Positions 16,268-25,079 of a stretch of 49,917 nt of DNA are shown piece after piece. Made by a program: the position numbers and the translations under genes. The notes beneath the pieces were generated by a model that was not told where the DNA came from, ran no database searches, and saw only the letters and a program-made list of their open reading frames with translations. The stretch is from Archaeoglobus sp. JdFR-37. GTDB lineage: Archaea; Halobacteriota; Archaeoglobi; Archaeoglobales; Archaeoglobaceae. The stretch is from NCBI GenBank assembly GCA_002010215.1, contig MTMY01000027.1, forward strand, positions 1-49,917, given 5' to 3'. Numbering within the stretch: the first letter of the stretch is position 1; each line of letters opens with the position of its first letter.

Positions 16268-16927
16268 ATGCTGAGGGGCATTCAGATTATCGCAAAGAAT
16301 CAGATCGGAGTTTTGAGGGATATCACAGCTATCATAGCCAATCATAACGGAAACATCACGTTTGCCCAGACTTTTATAATAAAGCATGGAGAGCATGCTG
16401 GAAATGCTCTGATATATCTGGAAGTTGAAGGTGGAGAATTCGAAAAGATGTTAGAAGAAATCTCCAGCCTTGACACAGTCATCGAAATGCAGGAAGAGAG
16501 GCCTTTTGAACACATCTTCGGCAAAAGAGTCATCGTGCTTGGCGGCGGAGCTCTGGTTTCTCAGGTTGCAATGGGTGCGATAAGCGAAGCCGATCGACAT
16601 AATTTGCGAGGGGAGAGGATAAGTGTTGACACCATGCCCGTTGTGGGAGAGGAGGAGCTGGCAGAAGCGGTGCGAGCCGTTGCGAGACTCCACAGGGCAG
16701 AGGTTCTGGTTCTGGCAGGTGGTCTGATGGGTGGGGGGATAACTGAAGAGGTTAAGAAGCTGAAGAAAGCAGGAATTCCGGTCATATCTCTTAGCATGTT
16801 TGGAAGCGTTCCGAGAGTGGCTGATCTCGTCATTAGCGACCCGGTGATGGCAGGAACCCTAGCGGTTATGCACATCTCCCAGAAAGCAAAATTTGATGTC
16901 GATAGAGTCAGGGGTAAGAAGATTTGA
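16268..16927 (+). CDS. ACT-domain protein of the DUF5612 type
   Basis: The 219-residue product has an N-terminal ACT domain (about 1-75; IQIIAKNQIGVLRDITAIIA). A Rossmann-like C-terminal half follows (GKRVIVLGGGALVSQVAMGA, then EVLVLAGGLMGGGITEEVKK). I match this to the archaeal ACT/DUF5612 family, sometimes described as a predicted allosteric regulator in amino acid metabolism. The ATG is 1 nt after the RAM gene stop, so both halves of this pair look like amino-acid sensors. Its 3' end overlaps the convergent flavoprotein gene by 20 nt. Confidence 0.75.
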   Translation: MLRGIQIIAKNQIGVLRDITAIIANHNGNITFAQTFIIKHGEHAGNALIYLEVEGGEFEKMLEEISSLDTVIEMQEERPFEHIFGKRVIVLGGGALVSQVAMGAISEADRHNLRGERISVDTMPVVGEEELAEAVRAVARLHRAEVLVLAGGLMGGGITEEVKKLKKAGIPVISLSMFGSVPRVADLVISDPVMAGTLAVMHISQKAKFDVDRVRGKKI

Positions 16928-18065
16928 AAGATCTGAAAAATGCTCTGGCCATTTTTTTGATTAAAGATGGTTTCGAGGCAATTTTTAAAATGCTGGGGAC
17001 CAGGTTAAGAACTCCTGAAGGTCTATCCATGTGTAATTCGGAAAAATCAATCTCTTTGCCAACCTTCACAAGATAGTTGTAGTCCTCATCGTCTAACAAA
17101 GAGTAGAGCTTCGCTATTTTTATACCTACATCGTATTCCTTTCCCAGCTCCTTTTTATAGGATTTCTGGTACTCTTCCAGATTCGGGAAGTGTTTGCCCA
17201 GCCTTTCAGCAGCAATCAGATGATAGTAAATCCCACCACCAGTATATGGCTTCACCATGCCGGCAGCATCACCAATCAGAGCTATATTCCCCTTAACGAA
17301 GTCTATCAGACCGACTGGAATTGCTCCTGCGTTCAGCTCAGTAATCTTCCTCTTAACCCGTTCGGAGACTGAAGGGTGCTTTGTGATGAGATTTTTTAAG
17401 TAATATTCTGGATTCTGCTTTGAAACAACCCCGATTCTGGCAGTATCACAGTCAACAGGAATTGAGTAAGCAAAAAAACCATCTGAGTAACTCCTGCCGA
17501 AATACAGCTCTACAAATCTCTCATCCAGAGGTTCGAATGCGATTTCCATCTGGACTGCAGAAAAATAGGAGGGGTGCGGAAAGGCTGCAAGTTTTGCAAC
17601 CGTCGAAGCTACTCCGTCTGCCCCTATGAGTACGTCGTAGCTAAGATATTCTGTCTTTACACCTTCAAGCCTGGCTTTTTCGCCATTGAAAGAAACAAGC
17701 TTTGTTTTTACCCTGATTTCAGAGTATTCGGATGCCGCCATGAGAAGCTCTGTGTCCAGCACCTTCCTCTCCACCACCACTGCTCCACTTCTACCAACAG
17801 CTTCCACGTAGTTGCCATCTGGAGAAAAGAAAAAGGCACCCTTGATATTGTTGAGCCTACTCCTGTCAGAGACGAATCTTCGTAGTTTAATGAAGCAGTC
17901 TTCACTTATCAGCCCTCCGCACTGAACCGGGAAACCTGCTGAAGCATGCTCTTCCACTATGGTTATTTCTATGTTCTTCTCTAAGTTCTCTGCACTGCCA
18001 CTTTCCGCAATATTCAGGGCAGCCAAGCTTCCCGCTGGGCCACCACCAGCAATCAGCACCTTCAT
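16908..18065 (-). CDS. Geranylgeranyl reductase family flavoprotein
   Basis: FAD-dependent oxidoreductase of 385 residues. The N-terminus is a dinucleotide-binding fold (KVLIAGGGPAGSLAALNIA), followed by VQCGGLIS with the family cysteine. A second FAD motif reads IGDAAGMVKPYTGGGIYY. In archaea this family saturates isoprenoid chains of membrane lipids or quinones, but there are several paralogues with other substrates. It begins 1 nt after the stop of the dehydratase gene upstream, so the two form an operon. Its 3' end overlaps the ACT gene. The exact substrate is unknown. Confidence 0.8.
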   Translation of the reverse strand: MKVLIAGGGPAGSLAALNIAESGSAENLEKNIEITIVEEHASAGFPVQCGGLISEDCFIKLRRFVSDRSRLNNIKGAFFFSPDGNYVEAVGRSGAVVVERKVLDTELLMAASEYSEIRVKTKLVSFNGEKARLEGVKTEYLSYDVLIGADGVASTVAKLAAFPHPSYFSAVQMEIAFEPLDERFVELYFGRSYSDGFFAYSIPVDCDTARIGVVSKQNPEYYLKNLITKHPSVSERVKRKITELNAGAIPVGLIDFVKGNIALIGDAAGMVKPYTGGGIYYHLIAAERLGKHFPNLEEYQKSYKKELGKEYDVGIKIAKLYSLLDDEDYNYLVKVGKEIDFSELHMDRPSGVLNLVPSILKIASKPSLIKKMARAFFRSFKSSYP

Positions 18066-18066
18066 G

Positions 18067-19455
18067 TCAGATGTCCAAGATGTTAATGTTTCTTTTCACC
18101 GCTTCCTCCTTTGATTCAATATCTGCCAGTATTTGCAGGAATATGAGGGCCGCGGAAGGTGAGCCGCCACCATGCACTGCCCCAACGAAGTGGGAACTGG
18201 TCAGCCAGAACTCAATGAATTTAATTATCTTCAGCCGTTGCTCTGGTGTAAAGGATTTGCTGCCCCTGAGGTACTTCGCAACCAGTTCACCAATTTCCGA
18301 TTTAAGATCGTCTTCTGAGGGTGCTGTAACGGGTATGCCACCGGCAATTTCTGATAAGTTAAGCATAGCTTTGGCCATACCTTCCACACCTATCACTTTT
18401 CCAGCGTTGGCTATGAGAGGATTCGGGAGCCACACTCCATTTGCAGCTTTCCCTTTAAATGCTCCGCCTGCAGCTATTCCGTAGGCAGCTTCGCTGGCAG
18501 CAATCATCTCTCCAAGTTTGTAACGAAGAGCTGGAGCCTTTTCAAGCCCATTGGCCTTCATCATTAGGCTTGCAGCACCCACCATTGAGTCGATGAACCC
18601 AGCCTTGCATGCAGCTCCCACACAGCGATGGGATGAGGCGAAATGGGTCAGAACGTTTCTGATGGCTTTCAAGTCTCTGTAGATAAGCACTCTCTCCCAA
18701 GGAATGAATGTTTCATTAAATACAACCATGCATGTTATTCTGTCGCCGTAAGCGGGGTTTCCTTTCTCCACCTCTCCCTCTTCTCTGAAAAGAGCCTGGT
18801 ATCCTGTGTTCTGGAGCACGTATTTCACATCATCTTCTGCTTCAATTGCAAAGACTATGGCAAAATCCTCCTCCCCTTCCTTGAAGGTCTGGGTTGGAAG
18901 AACAAAGGTTAAATCTGCTGCAAATGCACCACTCTGGTGGATCTTTGCTCCGCTTATATATACTCCATCACTATCTTCTCTGACAACGCGAACGTACATT
19001 TCCTTTTCCTCCACCGGTCTTTTGCTTCTATCTCCTTTCGGATCTGTTAATGCAGCAGTACATGCAAAATCCTTTTTCTGAATTTCTATCAGAATTCTCT
19101 CAAGTTTTTCTTTGCTTTCTCCTTCAAGGGATGCATAAAGGGCGTTTATTGCATCGCTTCCGGTGCAACGGTAATTACATGTAGCAAGGTTCATGCTAAG
19201 CAGCCTCTGGTAGTCGTAACGGAGCATCAGCTCCTCCCTAGAAGTTATAACATGATTGAGGATGTTTACTTCCTCCCCCGAGATGGCAGAATTCACTTTG
19301 AAGCTTTTTTCCAATGCAAGGTCATAGGTATAAGCTATCGCATTCACGACAGGCTGAAGGTTTGGATGAGAAAGGTTACTTTTGCTTCCCCTGACATATA
19401 CTGCCCTATCGTACGATTCCACCCGCTCTCGGTACTCATTACCCGAAATCAGCAT
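18067..19455 (-). CDS. abfD: 4-hydroxybutyryl-CoA dehydratase / vinylacetyl-CoA isomerase homologue
   Basis: The 462-residue protein belongs to the HpaB/AbfD flavoprotein family. It keeps the four ligands of the unusual 4Fe-4S cluster of AbfD: C93 and C97 (ATCNYRCTG), H276 and C283 (SSHRCVGAACKAG), with the same CxxxC and HxxxxxxC spacing as the clostridial enzyme. It also has the substrate-region TDPKGDRSKRP and the flavin-region KIHQSGA. The reaction expected is radical dehydration of 4-hydroxybutyryl-CoA to crotonyl-CoA. Archaeoglobales carry such homologues without the complete 3HP/4HB carbon-fixation cycle, so a fermentative or degradative role is likelier. SD-like GGTGAT stands before the ATG. 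Confidence 0.82.
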   Translation of the reverse strand: MLISGNEYRERVESYDRAVYVRGSKSNLSHPNLQPVVNAIAYTYDLALEKSFKVNSAISGEEVNILNHVITSREELMLRYDYQRLLSMNLATCNYRCTGSDAINALYASLEGESKEKLERILIEIQKKDFACTAALTDPKGDRSKRPVEEKEMYVRVVREDSDGVYISGAKIHQSGAFAADLTFVLPTQTFKEGEEDFAIVFAIEAEDDVKYVLQNTGYQALFREEGEVEKGNPAYGDRITCMVVFNETFIPWERVLIYRDLKAIRNVLTHFASSHRCVGAACKAGFIDSMVGAASLMMKANGLEKAPALRYKLGEMIAASEAAYGIAAGGAFKGKAANGVWLPNPLIANAGKVIGVEGMAKAMLNLSEIAGGIPVTAPSEDDLKSEIGELVAKYLRGSKSFTPEQRLKIIKFIEFWLTSSHFVGAVHGGGSPSAALIFLQILADIESKEEAVKRNINILDI

Positions 19456-19578
19456 TTTATCACCGGAGTTGGTCTTAAGCTACCCTTGAAAAATGTTTTG
19501 ATTTTTGCACGAAGAGATTTTCCGCTTTTTCCACTTTTTTCCGCTAAAGTTATATTTTGCATTCATCCACACCTGCAA

Positions 19579-19821
19579 ATGCTTTGGCTAACTTTCCATC
19601 TGGCATTTGTTATACTTCTCAACATTCCTTTTGGATACTGGAGAGCTGGAACAAAGAAGTTCTCTAAGGAGTGGTTTCTTGCCATTCACCTTCCTGTACC
19701 ATTTGTTTTTCTTGTTAGAGTTCTCTCAGGGTATCCTCTCTCTTATATTCCCCTATTTTTCGTAGCGTTTTTTGTAGGACAGTATGCTGGAAAGGTTCTG
19801 AGGAAGTTAAATGGAGCATGA
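19579..19821 (+). CDS. Small conserved-looking membrane protein
   Basis: The product has 80 residues and two to three hydrophobic segments: [35 protein letters not shown] and [24 protein letters not shown] between helices and the basic C-terminus look constrained. The frame is open further upstream, but that part is antisense to abfD and the ATG at 19579 has a TATA-like TTATATTTTG about 25 nt before it. It overlaps the AMMECR1 gene tail by 15 nt. Function is unknown. Confidence 0.65.
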   Translation: MLWLTFHLAFVILLNIPFGYWRAGTKKFSKEWFLAIHLPVPFVFLVRVLSGYPLSYIPLFFVAFFVGQYAGKVLRKLNGA

Positions 19822-20427
19822 GCGTATATCTACCTCTACAACCCGTCCCCCCGGTTCTTCTTCCTTGAAAATCTGTCCTTCAAATCTGTAAACTTCGCAA
19901 TCCTTCAGTAACCATGAATCTGGGGGTAAGCCGGCTTTCAGACATGTTTGTGTCAGAAATTCTTCCGCATCGAATCCATATTCAACTGCAACCTGAGGTA
20001 AAAGAAGACCTGATCGGTAGCCTTTTTTGACAATCAGGCCATGTCTCCCGATCTCAACATGTTCTGGTCTCTTTACAGGATCGGTCTCTATTTTATCCGG
20101 CGGTGTAAGAATTGTCACCTCAACTTCGATTTCTTTCATCTCCTCTTGTCTCACTGGGGGGAAACGTGGGTCCTCTACGGCTGCGGCGATAGCTGATTCG
20201 ATAATCGCTTCATCAAGCCTTTTGATGGGGTAGGGAAAGCCTATACAACCCCTCAGCATTCCGTGCTTGTTGAGGGTTGTAAAAACACCTCTCTTTTCAG
20301 CGAAAATGCCATCAAATCTGTCCTCAATAACCTTACCACTGGACAGATAAGTTTCTATTGCTTTTCGAGCCAGTTTTACTGCCTTCTCGCCCTCTTCCAT
20401 TGAAAGGAGTTTCATAGTCTCCACCAT
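19807..20427 (-). CDS. AMMECR1 domain protein
   Basis: This is a 206-residue member of the AMMECR1 family (TIGR00296). The signature [14 protein letters not shown] is near residue 58, and the C-terminal half has the usual [20 protein letters not shown]. In archaea the family is widespread and of unsettled function; fusions in other genomes to radical SAM or Memo-like proteins are known. It stands alone here, convergent with the small membrane-protein gene. Confidence 0.9.
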   Translation of the reverse strand: MVETMKLLSMEEGEKAVKLARKAIETYLSSGKVIEDRFDGIFAEKRGVFTTLNKHGMLRGCIGFPYPIKRLDEAIIESAIAAAVEDPRFPPVRQEEMKEIEVEVTILTPPDKIETDPVKRPEHVEIGRHGLIVKKGYRSGLLLPQVAVEYGFDAEEFLTQTCLKAGLPPDSWLLKDCEVYRFEGQIFKEEEPGGRVVEVDIRSCSI

Positions 20428-20508
20428 CTCATCAGCCCCCCAGAGTTATTAGTCATTTCGCAGAAAATAAATTTGGGTATTTTGAAGAAATGTGAAAATG
20501 GTGGAAAG

Positions 20509-21315
20509 ATGGAGAGAGAAGAGATGGACGAAGTGGATGAAATGAATGAGGCAAAAAGCATAGGTATTGATGTGGGTGGCACCTTTACAGACATCGTGGG
20601 ATTCAATGGCGATTTTTTCCACATCGCTACATTATCGACAGCAGAGGTCATCAGCAAACCTGAAATTCTGGTGGATTTACTTGATAAGCTCCAGCCATAC
20701 AGGGTAACTTTTGGAATAGCTGCATGGGTGCGCAGAGGAAAAATTCTGAGGGCACCCAACCTCCCAGATTTCCAGAAGTTGGAAGAGCTGGCAAAATTCG
20801 AGTATAGGATGTTAAATGATGCCAACTGCTTCGCTTTCTATGCTGCCCATATCACCGGATTCCACAACGTTTTTGCAGTAACCCTTGGCACCGGTGTTGG
20901 TTCAGGAATCGTTATTAATGGAGAGCTTTACGAGGGACATGGTCTCGCTGGAGAGATCGGGCACGTTTATGCTGGTGGAAGTGAGAAGTGTGTTTGCGGT
21001 GGCGTCGGCCATCTTGAAACTTTTTTCAGCGGATGGAAAATAAAAGAAAAATTCGGAAAGGAGCTTGACAGAGCAGAACTGCTAGGATACGAGGGCTTTG
21101 ACGTGCTTTGCCGTGAAGTTGCTTCGGCGATAATGATTCTTGACCCTGAATGCGTGGCTTTTGGTGGTAGAATTTCTTCCCTGCTGGAAGATGGAGACTT
21201 TAGGATAGGGATTGGAAAATACTTGATGCCGGAATTTGAACCTGAGTTTGTGGTGATAAAGGACCCCCTTGCTGTTGCAAAGGGGGCTGCATTACTGGCA
21301 GCTTTAAGGAGGTGA
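20509..21315 (+). CDS. ROK-family sugar kinase
   Basis: This is an ASKHA-fold kinase of about 268 residues. ATP-binding phosphate-1 motif: IGIDVGGTFTDIVG. The catalytic/sugar region includes LNDANCFAFY, and the second phosphate motif is VTLGTGVGSGIVI. The sugar/zinc region reads GEIGHV then CVCGGVGHLET, where the third zinc Cys of the ROK motif is replaced by His. GGTGGAAAG precedes the ATG at 20509; later ATGs (20524, 20536, 20542) are possible because the N-terminal 20 residues are a low-complexity Glu/Met/Asp run. It is followed by the R15P isomerase gene after 4 nt, so a role in sugar phosphorylation feeding that route is possible but inferred. Confidence 0.85.
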   Translation: MEREEMDEVDEMNEAKSIGIDVGGTFTDIVGFNGDFFHIATLSTAEVISKPEILVDLLDKLQPYRVTFGIAAWVRRGKILRAPNLPDFQKLEELAKFEYRMLNDANCFAFYAAHITGFHNVFAVTLGTGVGSGIVINGELYEGHGLAGEIGHVYAGGSEKCVCGGVGHLETFFSGWKIKEKFGKELDRAELLGYEGFDVLCREVASAIMILDPECVAFGGRISSLLEDGDFRIGIGKYLMPEFEPEFVVIKDPLAVAKGAALLAALRR

Positions 21316-21319
21316 GTGA

Positions 21320-22282
21320 ATGGGCGCTGCTAATGTTTCAAGAATGATTGAGGAGGCTGCACAGAAAATAGAGAGGATGGAGATCAGGGGAGCTGCTAGA
21401 ATAGCCAAGTTCGCTGCAGAGACCTTAAAGCTATGTGCCGAGAATGTAAAGAGCTTTAAAGAGATTAAATGGGCTGCAGAAAGGCTGCTGAAGACTAGGC
21501 CAACTGCAGTCAGCCTTTACAACGCCATAAATTTCGTTATGAGGTGTGAAAGCTTGAGAAGTGACGAAAGTGATGCAGAAAAGCTGGAGTGTGTGAAGAA
21601 GAGGGCAGACGAATTTATTGAGTGGGTGGACACAGCCCAGAAGAAAATTGGAGAAATTGGAGCAAAGAGGATAAAGAATAATGCCGTCATAATGACCCAC
21701 TGCAACTCATCTGCTGCCATTTCTATCATCAGCGAGGCATTCAGGCAGGGGAAAGTCGCTGCAGTATTTGCAACAGAATCCAGACCCCGCTTCCAGGGGC
21801 ATCTTACAGCTAAGCAGCTGAAGGAATTGGGGATTGATGTGACTCTAATAGTAGATTCCGCCGTCAGATACTTCATCGAGGATGTTGATTACGTGATCGT
21901 GGGGGCAGACACAATAACAGTGAATGGCGCGCTTATAAACAAAATTGGTACTTCTCAGATTGCTCTCGCTGCTAAGGAGGCAAGAGTTCCCTTTATAGTT
22001 GCTGCTGAGACCTATAAATTTAGCCCAAAAACTCTGCTGGGTGAGCTGGTTGAGATTGAAGAGAGGAGTGGTGAGGAAGTTGCTCCAAGGGAGCTTCTGG
22101 AGATGGGAATTAAGGTGAGAAACCCCGCCTTCGATGCCACTCCTAGAGACTACATAGATCTGATAATAACAGAAGTGGGTGCCATACCTCCAGAAATGGC
22201 GTATCTGATCATCAGGGACAGGTTAGGATATGCAGAACTATGGGAAGATGAAATAAAGCTGTCACCACATCATTTCGACTGA
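21320..22282 (+). CDS. Ribose-1,5-bisphosphate isomerase
   Basis: The 320-residue protein of the eIF2B-alpha/R15P isomerase family converts ribose 1,5-bisphosphate to ribulose 1,5-bisphosphate in the archaeal AMP-degradation route to type III RubisCO. Catalytic Cys128 lies in MTHCNSSAA, and the acid Asp197 in VGADTITVNGALINKIG. Other family segments are FATESRPRFQGHLTA, an AAETYKFSP stretch and the C-terminal YIDLIITEVGAIPPEMAY. A good SD (AAGGAGGTGAG) precedes the ATG. The N-terminus and the RFQG stretch separate it from methylthioribose-1-phosphate isomerase. AMP phosphorylase and RubisCO are not in the window. Confidence 0.85.
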   Translation: MGAANVSRMIEEAAQKIERMEIRGAARIAKFAAETLKLCAENVKSFKEIKWAAERLLKTRPTAVSLYNAINFVMRCESLRSDESDAEKLECVKKRADEFIEWVDTAQKKIGEIGAKRIKNNAVIMTHCNSSAAISIISEAFRQGKVAAVFATESRPRFQGHLTAKQLKELGIDVTLIVDSAVRYFIEDVDYVIVGADTITVNGALINKIGTSQIALAAKEARVPFIVAAETYKFSPKTLLGELVEIEERSGEEVAPRELLEMGIKVRNPAFDATPRDYIDLIITEVGAIPPEMAYLIIRDRLGYAELWEDEIKLSPHHFD

Positions 22283-23511
22283 AATCGCTGATAACGCCTG
22301 TATACATAATTTTTCAGCCTTAGAGGGTCCGAAAAGTAGAATATGCTCCCTCTTCCAGCTTCCCTCACCATCATCTGACAGAGCTCCAGAAATCTGGCAT
22401 TTCTGCCCAGCATGAGTATGTGGAGATAGGCATCAACGTCCCTCAGCTTCTTGGCTTCCATCAGAGCACAGCGCCAGGGACTGAGGTATGGATTGTAGCT
22501 GGAGGTAGGCTCACCGTCTGTAATCAGAAATACGACGCCCCTGCCATCACAACCCCTCAGCTCCCTACGGGCTTTTCTCAAGGCGAGCCCGATATCAGTT
22601 CTGCCTTTCGCATCCAGATTTGGCAGATCTCCTTCTCTTATCCTTTCAGCTCTGTGATTAAAGGCTATTGTTACCAGCTCATCCATGCTCCCTTTTCTTA
22701 TCGCCCTCTTTAAGGCCAAAGCCGCCTCTATCGCTCCAATTATTTTGCGACCTCTCATGGAGTCGCTTGTGTCTATCAGCATCACGTAATTTCTCTTCCC
22801 GCTCTTTTTGGGTTTTCTGACCACTATATCTGACTCCTCCAGATCAAAGTTCTTCTTGGCAATTTTTATCAGCGTTTCTTGGATATCTATCATGTCAAAG
22901 GTATGCATCATCGCATCGTAATCTGTGATTTCGTAACCCGGGAATGGAGACAGGCCAGCTCTCTCTTCTTCATGTTCTCCAATGCCTTTCTCCTCCATGT
23001 CTTCAACTGCCCTAGCAAGAACCTTCTCACCGATCATTCCCTCTGCAACAGAGCTGAACACTACTTTTTTGCGGTGAATTTTTTTGATGACTCCCTCTAT
23101 GTAGCCCATCTCTATCAGATCCCGGAGAATTTCCTCGTAAAGGTTGTCAACAAGCTCACTGATGCTTATGTCATCAATACTGAGCTTTCCCTCAGAAAGC
23201 ATCTCTTTGATTTCTTCCCAGACCTCTTTTCTCGCCTCTTTGTACTCCTCAAACTTGTCCATCCATAGAGATTCAGCATATCCAAAAGTCTTCACCATGT
23301 CATTGAAAATGGCTGAAAAAACATCGAAGTTCTCAAGAAGCTCCTTATCCTTTATCTTGCTCTTAAGAAACTCTTGAACATCAAATTTGCCAGTGTCTCT
23401 GTGGTAGGGATTGAAGATAGAGTAAAGGAGGTCGGATACAAACTTCTCATCAAAAAAATCTTCTTTGCAGGCTATGCACTCAGGCTTTGCATTCATAAAC
23501 TCCATCTCCAA
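22270..23511 (-). CDS. von Willebrand factor A domain protein
   Basis: The 413-residue protein has an acidic, helical N-terminal half and a C-terminal VWA domain. The metal-ion-dependent adhesion site is complete: DTSDS near residues 247-251, a Thr in RTDIGLALRKA and Asp in LITDGEPTS. The N-terminus contains CIACKEDFF. It starts inside the 3' end of the AAA+ gene (32-nt overlap), the standard layout of MoxR/VWA pairs, which act as metal-cofactor-inserting or remodelling chaperones. TTG at 23511, ATG at 23505 or ATG at 23496 could be the start. The target is unknown. Confidence 0.85.
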   Translation of the reverse strand: MEMEFMNAKPECIACKEDFFDEKFVSDLLYSIFNPYHRDTGKFDVQEFLKSKIKDKELLENFDVFSAIFNDMVKTFGYAESLWMDKFEEYKEARKEVWEEIKEMLSEGKLSIDDISISELVDNLYEEILRDLIEMGYIEGVIKKIHRKKVVFSSVAEGMIGEKVLARAVEDMEEKGIGEHEEERAGLSPFPGYEITDYDAMMHTFDMIDIQETLIKIAKKNFDLEESDIVVRKPKKSGKRNYVMLIDTSDSMRGRKIIGAIEAALALKRAIRKGSMDELVTIAFNHRAERIREGDLPNLDAKGRTDIGLALRKARRELRGCDGRGVVFLITDGEPTSSYNPYLSPWRCALMEAKKLRDVDAYLHILMLGRNARFLELCQMMVREAGRGSIFYFSDPLRLKNYVYRRYQRFQSK

Positions 23512-24895
23512 TCCTTTCCACCAGCCCGGTGCATCTGGATATTGCCTCTAGGATTATCTCAAAAGCTGATTCTACTTGATTTGGAGTTTTACTGAGTATT
23601 ATGACCTGTTTCCAGATATTGGTGAATTCTCTAGGGTTATCCTCATAAACACTTATTTCCCCCGCCTCACTGAGTTCCTCCATCATGGGCGGGAATTCAT
23701 CCGGAAGTATTCCCGAATAGATTTCGCCGCACGTCCTGTTCACGGCCTCTTCCACTAGCCTCTCAATAACCTCATCCTTGCTGATACCATCTTCATAATC
23801 CAGTTCCATCCTGCTCCTCAGTCCAAGTTTCATAACCTCAAATTTCTTACCGTAGTCAGAAAGCATGACTGCTTTCCTACCTTTTCTGGTTGCTGCCGCT
23901 CTGACGTGGTCGAACAGCTTTATTGTGGCCCTGCATGATGGCTCAACTTCAATACGTGCAGCATAACGGCACTTATCCTTCATTCTGCCGTACCTAACAG
24001 TCCTAGCAATTATCTTAAGGTGCCACTCTGGAAGCTCTGCTCCGTCTTTGAGGGACATGTTTTTCAGCCCTATCTGAATCTCCTCTTCCAGTGATTCTGG
24101 CGGGCCTATCGGAACAGCCTCCATTCTATCCATCAGAGGCTCTTTGATGTCTGAAGTGCCCCTATAGTTTGCCGGGTTGGTGGAGGCTATGAATAAGGCG
24201 TCGATTCGAAGCGGTACGATGTCCCCTTCGGGCGTTGTTATCTGCTTCTCCTCAATAAGCTCATGGAGCATGGTTTGAAGTGCAGAAGGAATTGAGCCGA
24301 GCTCATCAAAGTAAGCTATGCCTCTGTTGGCCTTCAGAACCCTGCCTGGTGTGAAAACTTCCGGATGGTCAAGTTCGTACCCCTCTTTTATTTTCTGAAT
24401 GCTTATCCCGCCTATCAGCTGGCGAGTGGTCATCATGGGGTCGCCAGGCACCCTTATCCACTTTCTGGGCACCCAGGTTAGCTCAACAACTTCGTCTTCC
24501 ATGACTTTTTTCTTGCAGGAGAAGCATGCTGGTTTAACCGGATCATCGTGGATTCTGCAGCCTTTTATGGCGAGAAGCTTCTCTGGAAGAAGCTTGAGGA
24601 TGGATTTGGAAAAAGTTGTCTTGCCATATCCCTTCTTACCAACAAAAAGAACGCTTGAAGCGCTCAGAAGGGCGTTTTTCACCATCTCCTTCTCCACAGC
24701 TTTCCCCACTATCTCGTGGAATGGGTCCAGCCCCTCCTTGTCATATTCAAGAATCTTCTCCTTTACGTATTCAGAAATGCTTTTTGAGTGATGCAACTCG
24801 TAGGGTTCAGACCAGATATCTATCTCCACACCATCGAGCACGTATTTGGGTGCATCTGAAGGTTTTACAATTACATCCTCGAATATGTAATCCAT
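23480..24895 (-). CDS. MoxR / Mg-chelatase-like AAA+ ATPase
   Basis: The ATPase has 471 residues. Walker A GKKGYGKTT is at 86-94, Walker B AYFDELG near 195-201, sensor 1 ASTNPANYRG, and the arginine-finger region PLMDRMEAVP. Between Walker A and B is a CxxH...CxxC cluster (C113, H116, C124, C127) that could bind zinc. This resembles ATPases of the ChlI/BchI and MoxR groups that work with VWA partners. It overlaps the VWA gene. A TATA-like stretch is seen upstream but weakly. No substrate enzyme is adjacent. Confidence 0.85.
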   Translation of the reverse strand: MDYIFEDVIVKPSDAPKYVLDGVEIDIWSEPYELHHSKSISEYVKEKILEYDKEGLDPFHEIVGKAVEKEMVKNALLSASSVLFVGKKGYGKTTFSKSILKLLPEKLLAIKGCRIHDDPVKPACFSCKKKVMEDEVVELTWVPRKWIRVPGDPMMTTRQLIGGISIQKIKEGYELDHPEVFTPGRVLKANRGIAYFDELGSIPSALQTMLHELIEEKQITTPEGDIVPLRIDALFIASTNPANYRGTSDIKEPLMDRMEAVPIGPPESLEEEIQIGLKNMSLKDGAELPEWHLKIIARTVRYGRMKDKCRYAARIEVEPSCRATIKLFDHVRAAATRKGRKAVMLSDYGKKFEVMKLGLRSRMELDYEDGISKDEVIERLVEEAVNRTCGEIYSGILPDEFPPMMEELSEAGEISVYEDNPREFTNIWKQVIILSKTPNQVESAFEIILEAISRCTGLVERIGDGVYECKA

Positions 24896-25079
24896 TGTAC
24901 ACTATTAAGCATGTATCTATTTCTCATTTTTGGTTGTATTATTTTGAAGTCTAAACTGCATAGATTTTTGCCCCCATCGAAATGGAACTGTTAATAAGGA
25001 TTAACAAGTGTTAATAGGTCCCGAAGTATCCAGAATTTAGGTTAAAACTTTGGGTTAAACTCAACCAGGAGGGTTGAAG

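Noticed and set aside
19252-19578. Upstream extension of the 80-residue membrane-protein frame
   Set aside because: It mostly runs antisense to the N-terminal part of abfD; the ATG at 19579 has its own TATA box.
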